Shown piece after piece: positions 15,041 through 22,987 of a stretch of 28,581 nt of DNA. A program made the position numbers and the translations under genes. The notes under the pieces were generated by a model. The model saw only the letters and a program-made list of their open reading frames with translations, was not told the DNA's origin and did not search any database. Numbering within the stretch: position 1 is the first letter of the stretch; each line of letters begins with the position of its first letter. Origin of the DNA: Chersky-265 sp035275285 (GTDB taxonomy: Bacteria; Fibrobacterota; Fibrobacteria; UBA11236); assembly GCA_035275285.1 (NCBI GenBank), contig DATENA010000008.1, positions 1 through 28,581 on the forward strand, read 5' to 3'.

Positions 15041-15087
15041 GGCGATTGTCGCCAAAAGATAGATACTAAAGGACAAAAGATAGTATC
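15041..15087. promoter_or_regulatory. Repeat-rich divergent control region
   Basis: Between the lipoprotein and the antitoxin-like gene lie a hairpin GGCGA-TTG-TCGCC (15041-15053), two direct copies of CAAAAGATAG (15053-15062 and 15074-15083, 21 bp apart, two helical turns) and a 7-bp inverted repeat GATACTA/TAGTATC (15062-15068 and 15081-15087). Such spacing is typical of a protein-binding site. The HigA-like protein next door is a candidate binder. Confidence 0.4.
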
Positions 15088-15131
15088 GGGCGCGCCGGCG
15101 GCTCGCCTCAAGGCTTGATCAGTCGAAGACC

Positions 15132-15527
15132 TTGTCCACGGAATGTCGGGACCTCTCCCCTCCAAGCCGTTCCGGTCACCTTAAGCATGGTTGGGGTGCG
15201 AACGCGCATGGTGTCGGAAAGACTATCAGACCCGCTCCCGCGAGTGAGCCTTACGACATTGGCCAAGACGAACGCCTCCGGAAGTCGCCCAAGTTCGCAC
15301 TCGATTATCTCAACATTTGCCTGGATGATCCCGATCCCGGCCTCTTCCTGGTGGCGCTGCGGGACGTGGCCCGCGCCCATGGCGGCATGAAACATCTCGC
15401 GCAAAAGGCGAACCTGAATCGCGATGCCTTGTACCATACGCTGTCCAAGCGCGGCAACCCGACCCTATCCAGCCTGGAGGCCCTTCTCGATGTACTGGGC
15501 TTCAAGCCCAAGATTGAACGCAAGTAG
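15132..15527 (+). CDS. HigA-like addiction-module antidote protein, orphan, with doubtful start
   Basis: Up to 131 residues. From about residue 38 the protein fits the putative addiction-module antidote family: EPYDIGQDERL, FALDYLNICLDDPDPGLFLV, ALRDVARAHGGMKHLA, LNRDALYHTLSKRGNPTLSS and LLDVLGF. The family normally starts a few residues before the EPYD segment, but no ATG, GTG or TTG exists there in frame. The only in-frame start is ATG 15132, which would add about 35 odd residues with no ribosome site. An ATG at 15209 in another frame suggests a frameshift near the 5' end. No toxin gene is adjacent. Confidence 0.55.
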   Translation: MSTECRDLSPPSRSGHLKHGWGANAHGVGKTIRPAPASEPYDIGQDERLRKSPKFALDYLNICLDDPDPGLFLVALRDVARAHGGMKHLAQKANLNRDALYHTLSKRGNPTLSSLEALLDVLGFKPKIERK

Positions 15528-15543
15528 AATCTCCCCCACTCAT

Positions 15544-15645
15544 GAATCGGGCTTCGCGGGAGCCGGCGCGGTACATACCCATATGACCAATACACGCATC
15601 ACGGATCCGGAGGATATCGGGCGGCGCGGGAGCGGTATCCTGTGA
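15544..15645 (+). pseudogene. Second fragment of a 5-oxoprolinase/hydantoinase B gene
   Basis: The frame reads ESGFAGAGAVHTHMT, then NTRITDPED, then RRGSGIL and a stop at 15643-15645. VHTHMTNTRITDPE is a signature of hydantoinase B/5-oxoprolinase. The following RRGSG may be the next conserved block (LRxGSGG) joined by an internal deletion. The fragment lies 16 bp behind the antitoxin stop, in the same order and orientation as the copy at 2680-2775. Confidence 0.65.
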
Positions 15646-15925
15646 CCTGCGGGCCTTGCGATGCGCGGGAGTCCGCCTCCTCACCGCGGACCATGTCGGC
15701 GGGTCTTTCACGCGGAAGCCGTACCCGTAGCGATGGGACGCCGGGCCGGGGGATTCCTGCGCGCTGATTTGGGATCTTCCCTGAAATTGGGGAAGTGTTC
15801 GATTATCCAAAGCTTCCCAAGGCGGATCCGTGGACCCCGCCTCCGGCCTGCCCGTACAATGAGTCCGCATGGATTGGGCCCCGGGCTCCGCAACGCGGAT
15901 CCCGGCCGAAGCCCGGGGGAAACGG
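15646..15925. other. Gene-poor stretch before the HD-GYP gene
   Basis: No convincing coding frame, RNA gene or terminator was seen. Possible upstream starts for the HD-GYP frame (ATG 15869) lack a ribosome site. This marks the change from the fragment-rich left part to the compact right part. Confidence 0.4.
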
Positions 15926-17098
15926 ATGCTCGAAAAGTTCCGGAAGCTGCTCGAAATCCAACTCGAGCCGACCGAATCCCCGGAAGCCGCGCCCAGGCCC
16001 GGGCCGGAACGAGCGAAGGCGAAAGCCATCCCCGACCGGGTCCGCCGTCCCGCTCTAGAACCCTCCCGGGCAGAACGCTTCGACAAGGAGATGGAAGATG
16101 CCTTCAAGGGCGGCAAACCCCGGGGCCAGCCCTTCGCGGACTCGATCCAGCAGATCTTCCTCTCCAACCGCTCGGAAGAATACAAGGCCACCACGGATCG
16201 GAACTACCGGAAGGCTACGGCCAAGGTCAAGGACCTGTTCATCTCCCTGGAGCGCCGCGATTGGACCACGGCGGAGCGGATCCAGTACATCGTCCGGGAT
16301 TTCCTGGAACTGCTCAAGACGGACCGGAACATCCTGGTCAGCCTGGCCTACCTGCCCTCCTCGGAAGAAGACTATCTCTATACGCATTCCGTGAACGTCA
16401 GCCTGCTTTCCATGGCCGTCGCCACCGGCGCCGGGTATTCGGAGGAACAGGTCCGCGAAATCGCTTCGGCCGCGCTCCTCATCGACGTGGGCATGATGCG
16501 GGTGCCCGAGGCCATCCAGAGGAAATCGGGGACCTTGACGAAGGAAGAACTGTTCGAGGTGCGCAAGCACCCCATCACGGGAGTGGACCTGGTTTCCGGG
16601 ATCGACGGCCTCTCGCCTTGCACGGCCCTGGCCATCTACCAGCATCATGAGCGGATTTCCGGCGAGGGCTATCCCAAGCGGAGGAGCGGCCACCTCATCC
16701 ACGATTTCTCCCGCATCATCGCCATCACGGATTCCTACGCGGCCATGGTGGCCAACCGGAATTACCGCAAGCGTCACCTGCCCTACAACGCGATGACGTC
16801 CATCATCAAGATGGGCGGTTCCGGGCAGCTCGACCAGAACTTCATCCGCCGGTTCCTGGAAACCATGTCCCTGTTCCCCCTGGGCTCGCTGGTGCGCCTG
16901 GAGTCCGGCGCCATCGGCAAGATCATCCATTCGAACAACGCCGACTTCACCAAGCCCACCTTGTTCATCCTCAAGGAAAGCGATTCCGGGAAGGTGAAGC
17001 GGGACACGCTCCTCGACCTGAAAGCTTTCCCCCGGGAGAAGATCGTCGAGGCCCTGGACGAGAACGCGGTCAACCAGGAGCCGATGACCGGTTTCTGA
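15926..17098 (+). CDS. Degenerate HD-GYP domain protein
   Basis: A 390-residue cytoplasmic protein. The first 130 residues are charged and of unknown fold. The HD-GYP domain spans about residues 145-350: DYLYTHSVNVSLLSM, ALLIDVGMMRVP, VRKHPITGVDLV, IYQHHERISGEGYP (H240, H241, G248-Y249-P250). HD-GYP enzymes hydrolyse cyclic di-GMP. Here the histidine of the HD pair is Ile186 and the lysine of the usual HDxGK is Met190, so two normally conserved residues are lost although Asp187 and the other ligands remain. Activity is uncertain; a binding or scaffold role is possible. ATG 15926 is preceded by GGGGGA at 6 bases, which is better than the upstream ATG 15869. Confidence 0.85.
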   Translation: MLEKFRKLLEIQLEPTESPEAAPRPGPERAKAKAIPDRVRRPALEPSRAERFDKEMEDAFKGGKPRGQPFADSIQQIFLSNRSEEYKATTDRNYRKATAKVKDLFISLERRDWTTAERIQYIVRDFLELLKTDRNILVSLAYLPSSEEDYLYTHSVNVSLLSMAVATGAGYSEEQVREIASAALLIDVGMMRVPEAIQRKSGTLTKEELFEVRKHPITGVDLVSGIDGLSPCTALAIYQHHERISGEGYPKRRSGHLIHDFSRIIAITDSYAAMVANRNYRKRHLPYNAMTSIIKMGGSGQLDQNFIRRFLETMSLFPLGSLVRLESGAIGKIIHSNNADFTKPTLFILKESDSGKVKRDTLLDLKAFPREKIVEALDENAVNQEPMTGF

Positions 17099-17220
17099 TC
17101 CCGGAAGGCCCGCCCGGGCGTCCCCAGGCGCGCCCTTCGCCGGCGCCCATATCCTCGCCTTTATCTACATTTCCCCCTGCATCGCCCCAGGCCCGCGCGC
17201 CCATGGAACAAGGAGTCCCC

Positions 17221-20200
17221 ATGCCGTTTTTCCGGCCTCTCCCTCCGTCCCCCAATGCCCCCCGGACGGCTTCCGGCCCCGCGCTTTTCCTCTCCGTCCT
17301 GTCCCTGTCCTTGTGGGCCCTCGCCCTGGCGGGCTGCGGGAAAAAGGAAGCGGGCGCGGGCGGCGGCGCAAGCAAACCGGACGAGGCCCTGGCCACCGTG
17401 GTAGCCGGATACAGCGGCGGCGCGGTCTCGGCGGACGGGCCCATCCGGGTGACCTTGGTCGATCCGGGCGCGAACCCGGCTTCCGTCAACAAGGCCCTGG
17501 ACGAATCCCCGTTCGAGTTTTCGCCCGCCGTCAAGGGCGTGACGGTGTGGGCGGACGAGAGGACCCTGGAGTTCCGGCCCTCCCGGCGCCTGGAACGGGG
17601 CCGGGCCTACGACGTGGCCCTGCGCCTGGACAAGGTGATCGCCGTGCCGGAGAAGCTCGCGAAGTTCGCCTTCCGGTTCACGGCCATGACCCAGCATTTC
17701 GAAAGGGATCTGGGCGGCCTGGAAATCACGGACGAGAAGAACCTGCAATGGCAGCGCCTGGACGGGCTCCTGCGCCTGGCCGACGGAGAGGACGCCCCGG
17801 CCGTGGAGAAGATGCTGACCGCCTTCCAGAACGGAAAGGCCCTGCCGATAGTCTGGGACCACCGCCCGGATCGGCGCGAGCACCCTTTCCACGTGGACAG
17901 CCTGCGCCGCGGGGAGGATTCCTCCCTGCTGGTCCTCGATTGGGACGGCGCGCCCATCGGGGTTCCGGAAAAGCGGGAGGATTCCGTATCCATCCCTTCC
18001 ATCAATGCGTTCCGCGTCCTGGACGTGGCTTCCAACCGCGGGGACGAGCGGTACCTGAGCGTGCGCCTTTCCGATCCGCCCCGGAAGGGGCTGGACTTCC
18101 GGGGTCTCATCGAGGTTACCGACCAGGGCGGCCTGCGCTTCCAGGTGGAGCGGAACGAAGTGCGCGTGTACAGCAATTCGGACTGGAACGGGACCAAGAC
18201 GGTGCGGATCTCGGACGGCATCCGCAATTCCTTCGGCAAAGCGCTCCAGAACCCGGGCTCCTGGACCGTGGCCTTCGAGGAAATGAAACCCGACGTCCGC
18301 TTCGTCGGCAAGGGCGTGATCCTGCCGGGGGACGGGAAGCTCACCCTGGCCTTCGAAGCCGTGAACCTGAAAGCGGTGAACGTCTCCGTGGTCCGCATCT
18401 TCGCCGGCAACGTGCCCCAGTTCCTCCAGGTGAACGCCCTGGACGGCCAACAGGAGCTGAGGCGGGTGGGCCGGCCCATCCTGAAGAAGATCGTCGCCCT
18501 CGACCCCACCCCGTCCATGCGCCCGCGCTGGGCGCGTTACGCCCTCGATCTCACCGAGCTCGCCCGCAAAGACGCGCAGCCGGGCACCTTGTACCGGGTC
18601 ACCTTGTCTTTCAAGCGGAACCAGAGCACCTATCCGTGCGCGGACTCCGCCGCCGCGGAAAAGGAGGACGCCGGGCTCCAGGACGCCGGGAACCGCCTCC
18701 CGGACAAAGGCTGGGACGGCGAGGACGGCTATTATTCCGACCAATGGGGGGAAGAAGGGGACGAAGGCGGGGACTACCACTGGCGGGAACGGGAGGACCC
18801 CTGCACGCCCTCCTACTTCTACTATGATCGCATCGCCTCCCGCAATTTCCTGCCCTCGGACGTGGGCCTGATGGCCAAGATCGGCCGGCCGGGGAAAGTC
18901 ATGATCGTCGCCACGGACCTCCTGACCGCCGGGCCCATGGCCGACGCGGACCTGGAGATCCTGAACTACCAGCATCAGGTCCTGGCCAAAGGCAGGACGG
19001 ACGGCGACGGCTTCGCGGAGCTGGACCTGCAAGGCAAGCCCTTCCTGCTGCGGGCCTCCAAGGGGAACCAGCGAGGTTACCTCAAGCTCGACGATCCCGC
19101 CGCTTTGCAAATGGGCTCCTTCGACGTGGGCGGGACGCCCGTCCAGGAAGGCCTGAAGGGATTCCTCTTCGGGGAACGCGGGGTATGGCGCCCGGGGGAT
19201 TCCCTGCATCTGGCCTTCATCCTGGAGGACCGGGAGGGCCGCCTGCCGGCGGGGCATCCCATCAGCTTCGAACTCCGCGATCCCCAAGGCCGCGTGGTGC
19301 GCACCCTGACGCGCGCCCCGGAGGGCGGTTTCTGCGGCTTCTCCACCGCCACGGACGCGGACGCCCCCACGGGAGACTATCTGGCCCGCGTCAAGGCCGG
19401 CCCGGCCGTTTTCGAGGAGAAGATCAAGATCGAGACCGTGATGCCCAACCGCCTGCGGATCAAGGCGGACTTCTCCCCCAAACCGCTCACGCGCGGCAAG
19501 CCCATCGGCGGCAGCCTGGACGTGTCCTGGCTGAGCGGCGCCGTCGCCAAGCACCTGGAAGCGGAGGTGGAACTGACCCTGGTGAATGCCGAGCCGGCCT
19601 TCCAGGGCTTCGACGGCTACCGCTTCACCGACCCCTCCCGGAAGTTCAGCCCGGAAACCCAGACGCTGTTCCAAGGCCGCATCGACGGGGAGGGCAAAGC
19701 GTCCTTTTCCAAGCAAGTGGATCTCTCCGCCCGCCCGCCCGGCACCCTGAAGGCCAATTTCCGCACCCGCGTGCTGGAAGCCGGCGGCGGCTTCAGCCTG
19801 GACCGTTGGAGCGAACCTTTCCATCCTTATGCCGCCTTCGTGGGCTTCAAGCTGCCCACCAGCGGCCAGGGCCGCGACGTGCTCTTCATCGACACCGCCA
19901 ACACCGTCAAGCTGGCCGTGCTCGACCCGCAAGGCAACCGGATCGCCAAGCGCCGGGTGGAAATCGAACTGTACCGGCTGGACTGGCGCTGGTGGTGGGA
20001 AAGGGACGAAGAGGCCGCGGCGGCCTATCTCAGCGACGAGAGCAAACGCAGCCTGAAGCGGGACACGGTGGAGGTGGCCAACGGCGCGGGCATCTGGAAC
20101 CTCACGGTGAAATACCCGGACTACGGGCGCTACCTGCTGCGCGCCTGCGACCTGGACGCCGGGACCCGGGGCCATTGCAGCGCCCAGACCGTGTACATGG

Positions 20201-22986
20201 AATATCCCTATTATTACGGCCGCTCGGAACGGGAAGGCCCGGGAGAGGGCGCCGCCGTGCTCTCCTTCGGCAGCGACAAGGCCAAGTACAACGTGGGCGA
20301 GAAAATCCGGCTCACCATCCCCAGTCCCAAGGGCGGCAGGGCCCTCATCAGCATCGAAAAGGGCGCGGGCATCTACAAGCGCTACTGGGTGGACCTGAAG
20401 GAGAAGGAGACCCTCCACGAGATCGCCGCGGAGCCGGGCATGGCGCCCAACGTGTACGTCTACGTGGCCCTGCTGCAACCGCACAAGCAGACGGAGAACG
20501 ATCTGCCCATCCGCATGTACAACGTGATCCCCATCCTGGTGGAGGATCCGGCCACGCGCCTGCACCCCCGCATCGATGCGCAACCGGGAGTGTTCCGCCC
20601 CGGCGGGAAGGCGGACATCGCCGTCTCCGAGGCCGACGGGAAACCCATGCGGTACGTGGTGGCCGTGGTGGACGAAGGCCTGTTGGATCTCACCCGTTTC
20701 AAGACGCCCGACCCCTGGCAACGCTTCTACGCGCGGGAGGCCCTGGGCGTCAAGTCCTGGGATCTCTACGACTTCGTGGCCGGAGCCTACGGGGATCGCT
20801 TGGAACGCATCCTTTCCATCGGCGGCGACGAGGACGGCGTGAAGGCGCCCGACGGCCGCAAAGGCAACCGCTTCCCGCCCATGGTCGAATACCTGGGCCC
20901 GTTCACCCTGGACAAGGGAAAGCGGGCGCGCCATTCGATTTCCATCCCGCAATACGTGGGTTCCGTGCGGATCATGGTGGTGGCCGGCCGCGACGGGGCC
21001 TACGGCTCCGCCGAAAAGGCCGTGCCCGTGCGCAAACCGCTCATGGTGCTGGGCACCCTGCCCCGCATCCTGTCGCCCGGCGAGAGCTTCGAATTGCCCA
21101 TCTCGGTCTTCGCCCTGGAAAAGCGCGTCAAGGACGTGGAGGTGGAGGTCACCGCCACGGGGCCCGTCAGGATCGCGGGCGAGCGCAGGCGGAGCCTTTC
21201 CGTGGCCGCGCCCACCGACGAACTCGTCTCCTTCAGGATGGAGGCCTCCGAGGCGGTGGGTTGGGGCAAGGTGGCCATCAAGGCCCGCAGCGGGAACGAG
21301 AAAGCGGAACAGACTCTCGAGGTCGAGGTCCGCAACCCCAATACCAGGGTCACGGACGTGATACCCGCCCTGGTGCAACCGGGCCAATCCTGGTCGCGGG
21401 CCTTCAAGCTCCCGGGAGTGGCGGGCACCAACAAGGCCACCGTGGAACTGTCCCGGCTGCCGCCCATCGACCTGGGGAAACGCCTGCGTTACCTGGTGCG
21501 GTATCCCCACGGATGCGTGGAGCAGACCACGTCCTCGGCGTTCCCGCAGCTTTACCTGGACGCCCTGATGGACCTGCCGGCCGGCTACTCCGGGGAAATC
21601 GAGGCCAACGTCAAGGCGGCCATCCAGCGGCTGCGGGGCTTCCAGACCCCGGACGGCGGATTCGGCTACTGGCCCGGGGACCCCAACCCCAACGACTGGG
21701 CCACGTCCTATGCCGGCCACTTCCTCCTGGAGGCGGAGAAAAAAGGCTATAGCGTGCCCGCCGGCATGCTGGACCGGTGGAAGCGCTACCAGCGCACCTT
21801 CGCGCAGGGCTGGACGGCCAAGTACGATTACTGGAATCCCCTGAGCCAAAGCTATCGTCTCTACACGCTGGCGCTGGCGGGAACGCCGGAACCGGGAGCC
21901 ATGAACCGCCTCAAGGAATCGAAGGATCTGAGCGCGACCGCGCGCTGGCAGTTGGGCGGCGCCTATCAATTGGCCGGCCAGCCGGAGGTGGCCGCGTCCC
22001 TCGTCAAAGGAGCGCCGGAAACCGTCAAGCCCTACAAGCAGATGGGCGGAACCTTCGGATCCGATCTCCGCGACAAGGCCATGATGCTGGAGGTCCTGAG
22101 CCTGATGGGCCGCAAGGCGGAAGCCACCCCGCTGGCGCAGGAAGTGGCTGCGGACCTGGCCAAGCCGGATTGGTGGAGCACCCAGAGCACGGCCTACGGC
22201 CTCATCGCCATCGCGCGCTATGCGGGCAAGCTCTTGGACCGCGGCGTCCCGATGGCCTACGCCCTCGAGCTCAACGGGGCGGGCAAGGACGGGGAGTTCG
22301 CCGCACCGCTCCTGATGCAGGAGGTCAAGGTGATCGAAGGCCGGGAAAACCGGGTGGAGATCCGCAACCGCAGCAAGGGGACCCTGTACGCGCGGCTCAT
22401 CGTGGAAGGCGTTCCGCCCCTGGGCCGGGAAACCGCGGCCGCCAACGGCATCGGGCTGTCCATGGAATACCAGGACATGAAAGGCAGGCCGCTGGACCCC
22501 GCTTCCCTGGAACAAGGCAAGGATTTCGTGGCCGAGGTCCGGGTGCGCCATCCCGGCGGCCGCGGCGCTTACGAGCAACTGGCCCTTTCCGCCTTGTTCC
22601 CGTCCGGATGGGAAATCCGCAACACGCGCATGGACACCATCGCCGACGCGAGCGGCAAAAGCGCCTCCGGGTTCGCATACCGGGATTTCCGCGACGATCG
22701 GGTCTACACCTATTTCAACCTGCACGCGGGCGAAGAGAAGCTCTACCGCTTCTTCCTGAACGCCGCCTACCTCGGCCATTTCCACCTGCCCCAAAGCCGG
22801 GTGGAAGCCATGTACGACGCGGAGATCAACGCGCGTACCAAGGGCATGCCCGTGGACGTGGTGCCCGACGACGGCAGGCCCGGCGATCCGGACGCGCCCT
22901 CGGGGCTGGGCAAGAAAAAAGAAGCCAAGGGGCCCAAGGACAGGGGGGACGACCGGAGCGGCGACGAAGGGGAAAGCGGGGAATAG
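17221..22986 (+). CDS. yfhM: Bacterial alpha-2-macroglobulin lipoprotein (YfhM type)
   Basis: A 1921-residue lipoprotein: signal peptide ending LALAGC (Cys39), then a long series of macroglobulin-like beta domains and the complement-like thioester domain. The thioester motif GCVEQTTS has Cys1432 and Gln1435, which can form the reactive internal thioester that covalently traps attacking proteases. It is followed by the helical toroid (FQTPDGGFGYWPGDPNPNDW). An acidic insert near residues 475-535 and a charged tail of about 45 residues are present. The length fits the large-type family members (about 1650 or more). The pbpC gene follows after 1 bp, the same pairing as in many proteobacteria, where this protein guards the periplasm alongside peptidoglycan repair. 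AGGAG lies 5 bases before ATG 17221. Confidence 0.95.
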   Translation: MPFFRPLPPSPNAPRTASGPALFLSVLSLSLWALALAGCGKKEAGAGGGASKPDEALATVVAGYSGGAVSADGPIRVTLVDPGANPASVNKALDESPFEFSPAVKGVTVWADERTLEFRPSRRLERGRAYDVALRLDKVIAVPEKLAKFAFRFTAMTQHFERDLGGLEITDEKNLQWQRLDGLLRLADGEDAPAVEKMLTAFQNGKALPIVWDHRPDRREHPFHVDSLRRGEDSSLLVLDWDGAPIGVPEKREDSVSIPSINAFRVLDVASNRGDERYLSVRLSDPPRKGLDFRGLIEVTDQGGLRFQVERNEVRVYSNSDWNGTKTVRISDGIRNSFGKALQNPGSWTVAFEEMKPDVRFVGKGVILPGDGKLTLAFEAVNLKAVNVSVVRIFAGNVPQFLQVNALDGQQELRRVGRPILKKIVALDPTPSMRPRWARYALDLTELARKDAQPGTLYRVTLSFKRNQSTYPCADSAAAEKEDAGLQDAGNRLPDKGWDGEDGYYSDQWGEEGDEGGDYHWREREDPCTPSYFYYDRIASRNFLPSDVGLMAKIGRPGKVMIVATDLLTAGPMADADLEILNYQHQVLAKGRTDGDGFAELDLQGKPFLLRASKGNQRGYLKLDDPAALQMGSFDVGGTPVQEGLKGFLFGERGVWRPGDSLHLAFILEDREGRLPAGHPISFELRDPQGRVVRTLTRAPEGGFCGFSTATDADAPTGDYLARVKAGPAVFEEKIKIETVMPNRLRIKADFSPKPLTRGKPIGGSLDVSWLSGAVAKHLEAEVELTLVNAEPAFQGFDGYRFTDPSRKFSPETQTLFQGRIDGEGKASFSKQVDLSARPPGTLKANFRTRVLEAGGGFSLDRWSEPFHPYAAFVGFKLPTSGQGRDVLFIDTANTVKLAVLDPQGNRIAKRRVEIELYRLDWRWWWERDEEAAAAYLSDESKRSLKRDTVEVANGAGIWNLTVKYPDYGRYLLRACDLDAGTRGHCSAQTVYMEYPYYYGRSEREGPGEGAAVLSFGSDKAKYNVGEKIRLTIPSPKGGRALISIEKGAGIYKRYWVDLKEKETLHEIAAEPGMAPNVYVYVALLQPHKQTENDLPIRMYNVIPILVEDPATRLHPRIDAQPGVFRPGGKADIAVSEADGKPMRYVVAVVDEGLLDLTRFKTPDPWQRFYAREALGVKSWDLYDFVAGAYGDRLERILSIGGDEDGVKAPDGRKGNRFPPMVEYLGPFTLDKGKRARHSISIPQYVGSVRIMVVAGRDGAYGSAEKAVPVRKPLMVLGTLPRILSPGESFELPISVFALEKRVKDVEVEVTATGPVRIAGERRRSLSVAAPTDELVSFRMEASEAVGWGKVAIKARSGNEKAEQTLEVEVRNPNTRVTDVIPALVQPGQSWSRAFKLPGVAGTNKATVELSRLPPIDLGKRLRYLVRYPHGCVEQTTSSAFPQLYLDALMDLPAGYSGEIEANVKAAIQRLRGFQTPDGGFGYWPGDPNPNDWATSYAGHFLLEAEKKGYSVPAGMLDRWKRYQRTFAQGWTAKYDYWNPLSQSYRLYTLALAGTPEPGAMNRLKESKDLSATARWQLGGAYQLAGQPEVAASLVKGAPETVKPYKQMGGTFGSDLRDKAMMLEVLSLMGRKAEATPLAQEVAADLAKPDWWSTQSTAYGLIAIARYAGKLLDRGVPMAYALELNGAGKDGEFAAPLLMQEVKVIEGRENRVEIRNRSKGTLYARLIVEGVPPLGRETAAANGIGLSMEYQDMKGRPLDPASLEQGKDFVAEVRVRHPGGRGAYEQLALSALFPSGWEIRNTRMDTIADASGKSASGFAYRDFRDDRVYTYFNLHAGEEKLYRFFLNAAYLGHFHLPQSRVEAMYDAEINARTKGMPVDVVPDDGRPGDPDAPSGLGKKKEAKGPKDRGDDRSGDEGESGE

Positions 22987-22987
22987 C

